64,000 bases of DNA from Telmatospirillum siberiense (GTDB taxonomy: Bacteria; Pseudomonadota; Alphaproteobacteria; Rhodospirillales; Magnetospirillaceae), in the NCBI RefSeq assembly GCF_002845745.1, contig NZ_PIUM01000034.1, positions 1-64,000 of the forward strand, read 5' to 3'. Both the position numbers and the translations under genes were made by a program. Below, piece after piece: positions 29,201 to 35,094 of this stretch. The first letter of the stretch is position 1, and each line of letters starts with the position of its first letter. The notes beneath the pieces are model-generated. The model saw nothing but the letters and a program-made list of their open reading frames with translations. It had not been told where the DNA came from and did no database searches.

Positions 29201-32200
29201 GATCTGCGTCGATGTCAGTCCTCGGATCTGGGTGGTGGAGAGCGCCGAGATCTCGGTGGTCGTCAATCCGCCGATAGCGGTTACGCTGAGCCAGCTGACC
29301 TGGGTCGATGTCATGGCGGCCAGTTGGGCGGCCGAGAGATTTACTATCTGGTCGTCGGTCAGATAGTGGGCCTGTGTGGAGGTCAGGGCGGCAATTTGGG
29401 TGGTGGAGAGCGCCGCCAATTCAGTATCGGACAATGCCGCGACCTGAGTGGTGGTGAGGCCCTTGAGCTGGGTGGTGGAGAGCGCGGCCAAATCGGATGT
29501 CGTCATGGCGGCCAACTGGTCGCTACTGAGCGCTCCGATCTGTGTCGAGGTCAATCCTCGAACCTGGGTGGTGGAGAGCGTGGCGATCTCGGTCATCGCC
29601 AGCCCGCCAAGGGCGGTCACGTTAAGCCAGCTGATCTGGGTCGATGTCATCGAGGCCAGTTGGTCGAGTGAGAGAGCCGCCAACTGATTGCTGCTCAGAT
29701 AGTGGGCCTGCGTGTTGGTCAGGGCGGCAATCTGGGTGGTGGAGAGCGCCGCAATGTCAGCCACTGACAACGCCGTCACCTGGGTCGATGTAATGCCCTT
29801 GAGCTGGGTGGTGGAGAGCGCGGCGATCTCGGTCGTCGTCAGTCCGCCGATGGCGGTTACGCTAAGCCAGCTCACTTGGGTCGACGTCATCGCGGCCAAT
29901 TGGGCGAGCGAGAGAGCCGCTATCTGGTTGTCGCTCAGATAGTGGGTCTGCGTGTTGGTCAGGGCGGCAATCTGGGTGGTGGTCAGTGCCGCCAATGCGG
30001 TCTCGGACAGCGCCGCCACCTGAGTGGTGGTGAGTCCTTTAACCTGGGTAGTGGAGAGTGCGGCCAGCTCGCTCGTCGTCATGGCGGCGAGCTGGTCCGT
30101 GCTCATCGCGCCGATCTCCGTCGCGGTCAGCCGGCTGAGAACCGTCGTCGTCAGTTGTGCGATCTGATCGGCGGTCAACCCCTTGATCGCCGTGGTCGTC
30201 AAGGCTCCCATCTGTGTCGCCGTGAGGGTGGCAATCTGGGTGGTGTTGAGTGACGCTACCTGGGTAGCGGTAAGGCCTTTGACTTGAGTAGAGGTCAGAA
30301 TCGCCAGTTCCGTCGAGGTCATGGCGGCCAACTGATCGCTGGTGAGCGCGCTGATCAGGGTCGAGGTCAAGCCCTTGACCTGGGTGGTGGTGAGGGCGGC
30401 GACCTCGGTGGTGGTCAGCCCACCGATGGCGGTTACGCTGAGCCAGCTAACCTGGGTCGCCGATATTGCACCTATCTGGGCGAGCGAGAGAGACGCCATC
30501 TGGCTGTCGGACAGATAGTGGACCTGCGTCGTGGTCAGGGCGGTAATCTGGGTGGTGGTGAGCGCCGCCAGTTCGTCCTGGGACAGCGCCGCCACCTGAG
30601 TGGTGGTGAGCCCTTTGAGTTCGGTGGTGGTGAGCGCCGCCAGCAACGTCGCAGACATGCTGGATAGCTGATCCCCGCTCATCGAACCCAATTGGGTGGC
30701 GGTCAACCGGCTGATTTCCGTGGTGGTCAGTTGGGCGATTTGGGTTGCCGTCAAACCGTCGATGCCCGTGGTTGTCATCGCGGCCAACTGGGTCGCGTTG
30801 AGGGCGCCTATCTGGTCCAGTGACAAAGCCGAGACCTGGGTGTCGACCAGCCCTTTGATCTGTGTGGCTGTCAGGGAGGAAAGCTCGGTCGTGGTCAAGG
30901 CCGAGATCTGCTCAACCGATAGAACCTTGATCTGAGTTGAGGTCAATCCGGCAAGCTGAGTAGTGGTGAGCTGGGTGATCTCGGTGGTCGTCAGTCCGCC
31001 GATGGCGGTTACGCTGAGCCAGCTGACCTGGGTCGACGTCATCGCTGCCAATTGGGCAGACGAGAGACTTGTCATCTGGTTGTCGGTCAGATAGTGGACC
31101 TGCGTCGAGGTCATGGCGGCGATCTGGGTGGTGGTGAGAGCCGCCAGTTCGTCCTCGGACAATGACGCCACCTGAGTGGTGGTGAGTCCCTTGATCTGTG
31201 TGGCTGAGAGCATGGTCAGCTCGGTTGTCGTCATGGCGGCGAGCTGGTCGCTGCCGAGCGCGCCGACCTGCGTCGAGGTTAAGCCCTTGACTTGGGTGGT
31301 GGTGAGGGCGGCGATCTCGGTGGAGGTCAGCCCGCCGATGGCGGTCACGCTGAACCAGCTGATCTGGGTCGACGTCATCGCGGCCAGTTGGGCGAGTGAC
31401 AGAGTCGCCAGTTGGTTGTTGGTCAGATAGTGGGCCTGCGTGTTGGTCAGGGCGGCAATCTGGGTGGTGGCGAGCGCCGCAATATCGGTCACGGACAATG
31501 CCGCCACCTGAGTAGTGGTGAGTCCCTGGATCTGAGTGGTGGTAAGCGCGGTGACCTCTGCCGTCGTCAACCCACCAAGGGCGGAGGTCGACAAAGCTCC
31601 GATCTGCGTCGAGGAAAGTGCCGCAAACTGTGTTAGCGTCAAAGCGGCGACCTGGGTATCGGTAAGCTTCGAAACCTGGGTGGCGGTCAGGGCGCCCAGT
31701 TGCGTGGTCGTCAGGATGCCGATCTCGGTCAGGGTCAGGTCGGAGATCTGCGTCGCGGTCAGGCCGATGATCTGCGACGTCGAAATCGTCGACAGGTTGA
31801 GCGCGGAAAGGCAGCTTAGCTGGCCGTCGCTGAACGCAGCCAACTCGGTGGCCGTCAAGCCGAGAACCTGGGTGGTGGTCAGCGCGGCGATCTGCGTCGA
31901 GGAAAGGCCGCTGATGCCGGTGTTGCTCAGAGCTCCCATCTGGGTGGCGGTGAGTGCCGCGATCTGGCTGAGCGACAATTCGGCGATCTGGGTATCGGTC
32001 AGTCCCTTGATCTGCGTCGTCGTCAAAGACGAAATGTCCGTCGTCGTCAGGACGTCGATCTGATCTCCGGTCAGATTTTTGACCTGCGCGGCGGTCAGTC
32101 CGCCCAGTTGGGTGGTGGTGAGTTGCGTGAGCAGGGTGGTCGTCAGGTTCGAGATTTGCGTCACGGTCATCGCCGCGATCTGCGTCGAGGTCAGGGAGGC

Positions 32201-32905
32201 GATCTCGGTCGCATCGAGCGAAGCCAGCTCGGTGGCGGTCAATCCTTGGATTTGCGAGCCCGACAACGACGCGATTTCGGTCGTCGTCATGGCGTCGATC
32301 TGGGTCATCGCCAGCGCGCTCATCTGTGACGACGTCAAGCCGCTCATCTGGGTCGAGGTCAGGGCGGCGAACTGGGTCGCCGACAGATAGGAAAGCTGGG
32401 TGGTGGTCATCGCTCTGACCTGCGTCGAGGCCAGCCCGCCGATCTGGGTGGTGGTCAGGGCCTGCAGCTCGGTCGAGCTCAAGCCTTGCATTTGCGTGGC
32501 GGTCAAGGCTCCGATCTGCGTCGGTGTCAGGGCGGCGAATTCCGCGGGGGTCAGGGCCTGCAGCTCGTCCGCGGTCAGCCCCTTGATCTGCAAGGTGGAG
32601 AGGGAGGCGACCTCTTCGGCCCCCAAGGCCTCGACCTGAGCGTCGATAAGAACCGAAAGCTGTGTGGCGGTGAACACCATCTGGCTGACGGTCAACGCAT
32701 CGATCTGCGTCGTCGTCAGAGCCGCCACCTGGGTGGTCGTCAACGCCTGGAGCTGAGTCGTGTTCAGCTCTTCGATTTCCGTGACGGTAAAAGCGGCCAC
32801 TTGGTCAGTGGACAGGGATTTGATGTCGGCGGCCGTCAGCGATTTGATGGCCGTCGACGTCAGTCCGGCGATATCGGCAACGCTGAGAGATGACACGGAC
32901 GACAC
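20276..32905 (-). CDS. Giant 4,209-residue Thr/Ser-rich octapeptide-repeat protein
   Basis: An uninterrupted 4,209-residue reading frame starting at GTG 32905 with GGGAGG 9 nt upstream. After MSSVSS the protein is a head-to-tail octad array, consensus L-(T/S)-x-T-(Q/E/D)-(I/L/V/M)-x-(A/G/S). Its length fits about 523 octads plus one heptad (residues 71-77), one six-residue insertion (GNAIQV, near 4,120) and a VQAAAS tail. Cys is nearly absent and charge is low. Landmark octads with Ala/Gly at position 5 (LSTTAIGG, LSTTGISG) impose a 192-residue super-period. There is no signal peptide, transmembrane segment, RTX nonapeptide, LPxTG or other sorting motif that I recognise. Synonymous codons differ between repeats while residues are kept, indicating protein-level selection. 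Function unknown; a surface or extracellular fibre O-glycosylated by the adjacent GT41 enzyme is an inference. Confidence 0.93.
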   Translation of the reverse strand: MSSVSSLSVADIAGLTSTAIKSLTAADIKSLSTDQVAAFTVTEIEELNTTQLQALTTTQVAALTTTQIDALTVSQMVFTATQLSVLIDAQVEALGAEEVASLSTLQIKGLTADELQALTPAEFAALTPTQIGALTATQMQGLSSTELQALTTTQIGGLASTQVRAMTTTQLSYLSATQFAALTSTQMSGLTSSQMSALAMTQIDAMTTTEIASLSGSQIQGLTATELASLDATEIASLTSTQIAAMTVTQISNLTTTLLTQLTTTQLGGLTAAQVKNLTGDQIDVLTTTDISSLTTTQIKGLTDTQIAELSLSQIAALTATQMGALSNTGISGLSSTQIAALTTTQVLGLTATELAAFSDGQLSCLSALNLSTISTSQIIGLTATQISDLTLTEIGILTTTQLGALTATQVSKLTDTQVAALTLTQFAALSSTQIGALSTSALGGLTTAEVTALTTTQIQGLTTTQVAALSVTDIAALATTQIAALTNTQAHYLTNNQLATLSLAQLAAMTSTQISWFSVTAIGGLTSTEIAALTTTQVKGLTSTQVGALGSDQLAAMTTTELTMLSATQIKGLTTTQVASLSEDELAALTTTQIAAMTSTQVHYLTDNQMTSLSSAQLAAMTSTQVSWLSVTAIGGLTTTEITQLTTTQLAGLTSTQIKVLSVEQISALTTTELSSLTATQIKGLVDTQVSALSLDQIGALNATQLAAMTTTGIDGLTATQIAQLTTTEISRLTATQLGSMSGDQLSSMSATLLAALTTTELKGLTTTQVAALSQDELAALTTTQITALTTTQVHYLSDSQMASLSLAQIGAISATQVSWLSVTAIGGLTTTEVAALTTTQVKGLTSTLISALTSDQLAAMTSTELAILTSTQVKGLTATQVASLNTTQIATLTATQMGALTTTAIKGLTADQIAQLTTTVLSRLTATEIGAMSTDQLAAMTTSELAALSTTQVKGLTTTQVAALSETALAALTTTQIAALTNTQTHYLSDNQIAALSLAQLAAMTSTQVSWLSVTAIGGLTTTEIAALSTTQLKGITSTQVTALSVADIAALSTTQIAALTNTQAHYLSSNQLAALSLDQLASMTSTQISWLNVTALGGLAMTEIATLSTTQVRGLTSTQIGALSSDQLAAMTTSDLAALSTTQLKGLTTTQVAALSDTELAALSTTQIAALTSTQAHYLTDDQIVNLSAAQLAAMTSTQVSWLSVTAIGGLTTTEISALSTTQIRGLTSTQIGVLSTDQISCLTTTEMALLSATQIKGFTATQIAALSTTQLAALTATQISALTSAEIGGLSDSQIAALTTTQLRGVTATQMAAFSITQLSDLSSTDLTALTTTQLRGLTATQVASLSSSELAALTSTQLRSMTATQIASLTDTQIAALTTDQFSGLTSTQMASLTTTAIGGLTATELAVLTTAQIRGLTATQIGSMTATQLSEISTSNLAALTATQIKGMTAAQIAAMTTTQIADMTVTELGALSATAISGLATTQIAALTATQIYSLTSTQIAALSTDQLGSLTTTELAALTTTQIKGLTTTQVSSLTTDQLTVLTTTEIAALTTTQVASLGDTQVAALSSTQLGALSPTQISALSTTGIGSLTATEIAALTTTQIKGLTVTELASLTSDQLSGLTTTELAKFSTTQLAGLTATQIGQLTTTQLSVLTATQLAALTTTEIGGLTDTQVASLSTTQLRGLTATQIGALSTGQLSDLTAADLAALTTTQVKGLTTKQVGSLTATELSSLSSTQLGALTATQVGSLIDTQMAALTITQLAGFSSTQIGALSTTAVGGLTATELAALTTTQISGLTATQVGALTSDQLASLTSTEMAALTTTQVKGLTNTQVASLTVTQIAAFTSTQFSALSAAGISGLTATQLAALTATQLSTLTATEIGALSADQLGNLTADELANLTATQIKGLTATQISTLTTTELSALSSTQLAALTATQIGNLVDSQIASLSTTQLSGLTATQVAALSTTAIGGLTATELAAFTTTQVKALTITQLGAMTTSQFVSLTNTDLAALTTTQMKGLTDTEVAALDTTQLAVLTATQLGALSTTAIGGLTDTQMAALTTVQLHGLTATEIGSLTSEQLANLTTTNFASLYTSQIAGLTTSQIAALNTTEIASLTVTQLGALTSTQMASLTDTQVQLLSTTQLATLTSTQIGALSATAVGGLTATELAALSTTQMEGLTAAELAAMTSTQISGLSSTALSELSTKQIAALTDTQMAALTTTQIASLSATQLAALSTTAIGGLTTDQLTALTTTQLHNLTSTQLSALDGGQLGSLTATDLASLTTTQISGFSTTQLASLNTTELSALTSTQLGALTTTQIASLVDTQIAGLSSTQLSALTSTQIGALSTSAIGGLTATELSSLTTTQIKGLTSSQIGALTAAQVDSLTTTELAALTTTAISGLADTQISTLTTTELGVLASTQIAALTTTAITGLSTTQLQSLSTTQLRALTATELNSLDSDQLGSLTTTELTSLTTTQVASLSTTQIATLSSTQIAGLTTTEIAALTATEIGALTDTQIAALSTTQLAVLATTQVAALSTTGVNGLSTTQLAALSTTQLAALTATDLGSLTTTQVAALTTTQIKVLTTAELAGLAETQIEALTATQMAAFSADQVAALSTTAINGLSTTQLRALTTTQLNALTTTQISALSNTQLASLTATQIGLLTTTQIQSLTTSELAALTSTEIGGLTVTQIQSLTTTELAGLDDTQIAVFSATQLAAFSSTQIGALSTTAIGGLSATEVAELSTTQMKGLTATQVGTLTTAQIAALTTTEISAMTSTGIGGLVDTQVAALTTTQIAAMATTQIAALSTAGISGLNQTQLANLTTTQLRALSGTELAALSSDQLGKLSSTQLASLTTTQVRQLTTTQIAALTSTELAALTTTEIAALTTTEIAALTDTQVSELSDAQLGALTATQMAALSTTGIDGLSATQIAKLTTTQLGALTATEVGAFTTTQLASLTTTQIGVLTTTELSGLTATQVEALTPAQLAVLTVDQMSALSTTGISGLSTTQLQALTTTQLNAITATQMAALTATQLASLTSTQIGLLTTTQIQGLTATELSALTTTELGGLTITQIQSLTTTELNGLVDTQIAAFTATQFATLTSTQVGALSVTAIGGLTTAEITALTSTQIKGLTATQVGTLSVNQLAALTTTEISALTTTGISGLVDTQLAALSTTQLAALTATQVAALSTTAISGISANQLATLTSTQLRALTQTELNALSSDQISSMSTTQLVSLTTTQVKTLTATQIAALTSTQLAGLTTTEISALTTTEIGALTDTQVAALTTTQIDTLSATQMAAISTTGISGLTTTQLQALTDTQLHALTTRQVGALSVAQIHSLNATEIGSLTTTEISGLTDTQVAALTTTQIAALANTQIAALSTTGVSGLTATQIASLTSTQIAALTATELGALSTDQLAALSATTISGLTTTQIAGLTATQIQSLSTTEISGLTTTQLSAFTATEMAALRDTQVAVLSTTQLGILKSTQMAALSTTGIAALTDTQLAALSTIQMHALTATQMGALTVTQIKDMTSTELAGFNTTQIGELVATQVGALTSTQIASLAATQIAALSSTGVSGLTATQIASLTSTELAALSTTGIGGLTATEVAALSTTQLAGLTTQQMAALSTSGISGLSATQIASLTSTQIGAISNTGLAGLAGTQVAALTTSQISVLRSTQIAALSTDGVSGLTATQMTNLTTDQLSGLTTSEIAALSSSAISGLTTTEMSKLTTTQVKALSSTELSELTSTQLGALTWTQIGSLSTTALAGLADTQIATLTTTQLKGLTSTQIGALSTTAVAGLTITELAALTTTQIAGLTYTEIRALTTTQIANLSTTDLAALTTTQLSALTSTEVGALTTTQINSMTSTQIGALSSDGISGLTTDQITTLNLTQIAGLTATQIGALTSTEISSLTATEIAALTVTQFSGLSATGIAALTSTEIASLTTTEIGALSATGISGLTSVQIASLTATQFSALTSTQMGALSATAIAGLTETEIESMTLTQISGLTATQLGGLTVTEIGYLTNTEIQELTVTQLGELVRTQLRALSASQIEALSTTQIAALTLTQISNLTTAEIQALTTTQFAALTSTQIGGMTVDALGNAIQVGGLTVTQLAALTEEEVSILTPGQMSGLTTTQISGLTTTIISELTVTQLDALNVTQIDAFTTTQLNSMSAVQLAAVQAAAS
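20987..31930 (-). repeat. Nineteen consecutive 576-bp (24-octad) super-repeats
   Basis: Within the giant gene, landmark octads begin at residues 326, 438, 518, 630, 710, 822, 902, 1014, 1094, 1206, 1286, 1398 and so on to 3974. Spacing alternates strictly 14 and 10 octads (112 and 80 residues). From 326 to 3974 this is 3,648 residues = 19 x 192, that is 10,944 bp = 19 x 576, without a phase slip. I checked the phase on the DNA: leucines 494, 1182 and 3974 fall at the predicted codons 31424-31426, 29360-29362 and 20984-20986. Confidence 0.88.
29363..31426 (-). repeat. HY...SW cassette repeats in the N-terminal third of the giant protein
   Basis: Residues 494-1181 hold five blocks of 14, 24, 24, 10 and 14 octads. 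Each is preceded by an octad ending in His-Tyr and opens with L(T/S)xxQ...AQ(L/I)(A/G)A, an (M/I)-T/S-x-T-Q-(V/I)-S-W octad and then the landmark (F/L)(S/N)VTA(I/L)GG. A sixth copy opens at residue 1182. His, Tyr and Trp are almost absent elsewhere in the protein, so this cassette marks a distinct, more recently homogenised zone. Confidence 0.85.
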
Positions 32906-33030
32906 GGCAACACACCTCCCACCACTTTACGAGCAGGCTTTCCCAGCCTTCTCAATGTTCCAAGCCGACCGAGAGTTGGGTGGCCACTCGGCGAGTTCCC
33001 TGGGCCTTGTTTACCGGGGGCGATATGGGA

Positions 33031-33083
33031 TTATTGCTTTAGTAAAATTCTCGGATATCAACCAAACGTGTTCTAAGCAATAA
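33031..33083. promoter_or_regulatory. Inverted repeat upstream of the giant gene
   Basis: TTATTGCTTTAG (33031-33042) faces CTAAGCAATAA (33073-33083) with 30 bp between. The match is 11 bp with one bulged T. It lies in AT-rich DNA 126-178 bp upstream of the giant gene start, where its promoter is expected, so it could be an operator or a long hairpin. The rest of the 460-bp gap (32906-33365) contains no protein gene. Confidence 0.4.
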
Positions 33084-33242
33084 AGACAAAAATAGGCACC
33101 ATCACCCTTTTGTAATAGTGCGACTACCCCTTGTGCTCCCTTCGAAGACCCGGATGACACGGATTCCCTCACGGGATCTAGCAAATGTGGGGCCATCCTC
33201 TTTAAGAAAATATTAATATATTGAAATTTATGAATTTTTTCG

Positions 33243-33367
33243 AGGCGGGGGGTACCTGCCGGGGCACGGAAAGCTGGTCATTTGCTTCCCGTTGCCCGGC
33301 AGGTTTTGCCTATTGGGGCGTTCCATGCCCATCCAGGACTGATGAGCACCGGCGATGGTGCTTTTTT
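33243..33367 (+). ncRNA. Candidate small RNA between the giant gene and lysK
   Basis: An AT-rich stretch (33200-33240, with TATATT at 33217-33222) is followed by about 125 bp of GC-rich sequence. This contains a 20-nt inverted repeat (33255-33274 with 33284-33303, two mismatches and one wobble, 9-nt loop) and ends in a Rho-independent terminator. The order AT-rich promoter, hairpin, terminator is typical of a stand-alone sRNA on the plus strand. It would be antisense to the leader of the minus-strand unit and to the last bases of lysK. No known RNA family was recognised. Confidence 0.4.
33345..33367 (+). terminator. Rho-independent terminator of the candidate sRNA
   Basis: AGCACC (33345-33350) pairs with GGTGCT (33357-33362) around a 6-nt loop, and a run of six T (33362-33367) follows in the plus direction. 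The T-run abuts the lysK stop codon. The only plus-strand transcript it could serve is the candidate sRNA. Confidence 0.6.
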
Positions 33368-34982
33368 ATCCGCGTGCCGCCGTCGCTTGCGCCGCCAGAT
33401 CCTCGCCGGCCAGAACCCGCTTGATCAAGGCGACGGTCTCCTCGACCCCGTAGAGCGCGATGAAGGAACCCATCCGTGGTCCCTGATCCTGGCCGAGAAG
33501 AATTTCATAAAGGGCGAGGAACCACGCGCGGAGATCGGCAAATACGGGGTGATGCTTGCCCACTTCGTAAACCGCCGTTTGGATGGCCTCCGCCTCGGCT
33601 TGCGCCGGCAGCGAGGTCAGGGCCTCGGCCAACTCGGCCAGTGCCGCCCGCTCGTCGGCCGATGGTGTCCGGTAGCGCTTATTGGGTTTGACGAAGTCCT
33701 GATAATAGGCCACCGCGTAATCGACCAGCTTGTCGAGGAAGGGGGCGTTGTCCGGTGTCGCCTCAGGCACGTAGCGGCTGATGAAATGCCACAACACGGT
33801 GCGGTCCTCGGCATGGCAGACCGAAGCCAGGTTCAGCAGGATATTGTATGACAGGCCGGTTTCCGGCTTGGGCGGATGGCCGTGATGGATGTGCCACACC
33901 GGATTGTTGAGGCGCTTGGCGTCCTCTTCGGACGGAAATTTTTCCACGAAAGTCAGATAATCGTCGACGGTCCGCGGAATGATATCGAAATAAAGCCGCT
34001 TGGCCGCCTTCGGCTTCTGATACATGAACAGGGCCAAGCTTTCCGGCGGCGCATAGCGCAGCCAGTCCTCCACCGAAAGGCCGTTGCCCTTCGACTTCGA
34101 AATTTTCTGTCCCTTTTCGTCCAGGAACAGCTCGTAGCTCAGATTCATCGGCGGCGTGCCACCCATGATCCGACAGATGCGGCTGGCCAACTGATAGCTG
34201 GGGATCAGGTCCTTGCCCGACATTTCATAATCGACGCCCAGCACATACCAGCGCATGGCCCAGTCGGCCTTCCACTGCAGCTTCACCCGTCCCCCGGTCA
34301 CCGGCGTCTCGACGAGAGAGCCATCCTCGTCCTTGTAGACGATGGTGCCGGCCTGGGCATTCCGCTCGACCACGGGAACTTGCAGAACCTTTCCGGTTTT
34401 CTGGCAGACCGGCAGAAACGGGCTGTAGGTCTGCTGGCGTTCCTCGCCCAAGGTCGGCAGCATGACGTCCATGATGGCGTCGTAATGCTCAAGGACCTTG
34501 CGGCAGCCCTCGTCGAAACGACCCGAGAGATACCAGTCGCTGGCGCTTTGAAATTCGTATTCGAACCCGAAGGAATCGAGGAATCCCTGCAGCATGGCGT
34601 TGTTGTGATGGCCGAAGGACGGATGGGTGCCGAAAGGATCTGGAATCTTGGTCAGCGGCATGCCCAGGTATTCGCGCACCATGTCCTTGTTGGGAATGTT
34701 GTCGGGGACTTTCCGCAGGCCGTCGCGGTCATCGGAAAAGGCGAACAGGCGGGTCGGAATGTCCGGGGCCAGCAATTCGAAGGCCCGTCGCACCATGGTC
34801 GTGCGCGCCACCTCCCCGAACGTGCCGATGTGGGGCAGGCCCGAGGGGCCATAGCCGCTTTCGAACAGAACATACCCTTTGGCCGGTTTTTCCCCTTTCA
34901 ACCGTTGATCGAGCAGGGCCACGGCTTCCTGACAGGGCCAGGCGGTGGCGGAGCGGGCTAGGTCGCGAAGGGTGTCGGACAT
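33366..34982 (-). CDS. lysK: Class I lysyl-tRNA synthetase
   Basis: A class I (archaeal-type) LysRS, as found in most alphaproteobacteria in place of the class II enzyme. The 538-residue protein has the HIGH-type signature PHIGTFGEV near residue 50, the KMSKS-type signature KISKSKGN and a C-terminal helical anticodon-binding part. The ATG at 34982 (MSDTLRDLA) is the likely start; a TTG three codons upstream is possible. It lies upstream of the giant gene on the same strand, but 460 bp away, so it is probably a separate unit. Confidence 0.96.
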   Translation of the reverse strand: MSDTLRDLARSATAWPCQEAVALLDQRLKGEKPAKGYVLFESGYGPSGLPHIGTFGEVARTTMVRRAFELLAPDIPTRLFAFSDDRDGLRKVPDNIPNKDMVREYLGMPLTKIPDPFGTHPSFGHHNNAMLQGFLDSFGFEYEFQSASDWYLSGRFDEGCRKVLEHYDAIMDVMLPTLGEERQQTYSPFLPVCQKTGKVLQVPVVERNAQAGTIVYKDEDGSLVETPVTGGRVKLQWKADWAMRWYVLGVDYEMSGKDLIPSYQLASRICRIMGGTPPMNLSYELFLDEKGQKISKSKGNGLSVEDWLRYAPPESLALFMYQKPKAAKRLYFDIIPRTVDDYLTFVEKFPSEEDAKRLNNPVWHIHHGHPPKPETGLSYNILLNLASVCHAEDRTVLWHFISRYVPEATPDNAPFLDKLVDYAVAYYQDFVKPNKRYRTPSADERAALAELAEALTSLPAQAEAEAIQTAVYEVGKHHPVFADLRAWFLALYEILLGQDQGPRMGSFIALYGVEETVALIKRVLAGEDLAAQATAARG

Positions 34983-35094
34983 GGGTTTCAATCACATAAG
35001 AGTTGGGGAAAGCTGGAAAAACTAGGCTGCTCTGCCGGGCTCGTCAACGATGACGCTTGCTGTGACCCTCTCTTCCATCTTTATATTGCCCGCC

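Noticed and set aside
20330-32893. Long plus-strand reading frames opposite the giant gene (for example 22652-25255, 867 codons)
   Set aside because: They are the antisense of the 24-bp repeat: composition bias removes stop codons in that frame. They are broken into many pieces, lack ribosome-binding sites, and read as Gly/Arg/Gln-rich strings, whereas the minus-strand frame is a single 4,209-codon unit with a good Shine-Dalgarno.
20276-32905. CRISPR or tandem satellite interpretation of the 24-bp periodicity
   Set aside because: There are no unique spacers between identical repeats; periodicity is in codon phase, synonymous sites vary and one frame is open throughout.
20276-32905. RTX toxin, pentapeptide-repeat or VCBS adhesin
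   Set aside because: I found no GGxGxD nonapeptides, the repeat length is 8 rather than 5, and no VCBS/cadherin-type Asp motifs are visible.
33240-33312. c-di-GMP-I (GEMM) riboswitch ahead of the giant gene on the minus strand
   Set aside because: Only short words (GGCAAAACC, GGGAAGCAAA) resemble the core; the tetraloop-receptor half is missing and the 20-nt inverted repeat would compete with the fold.
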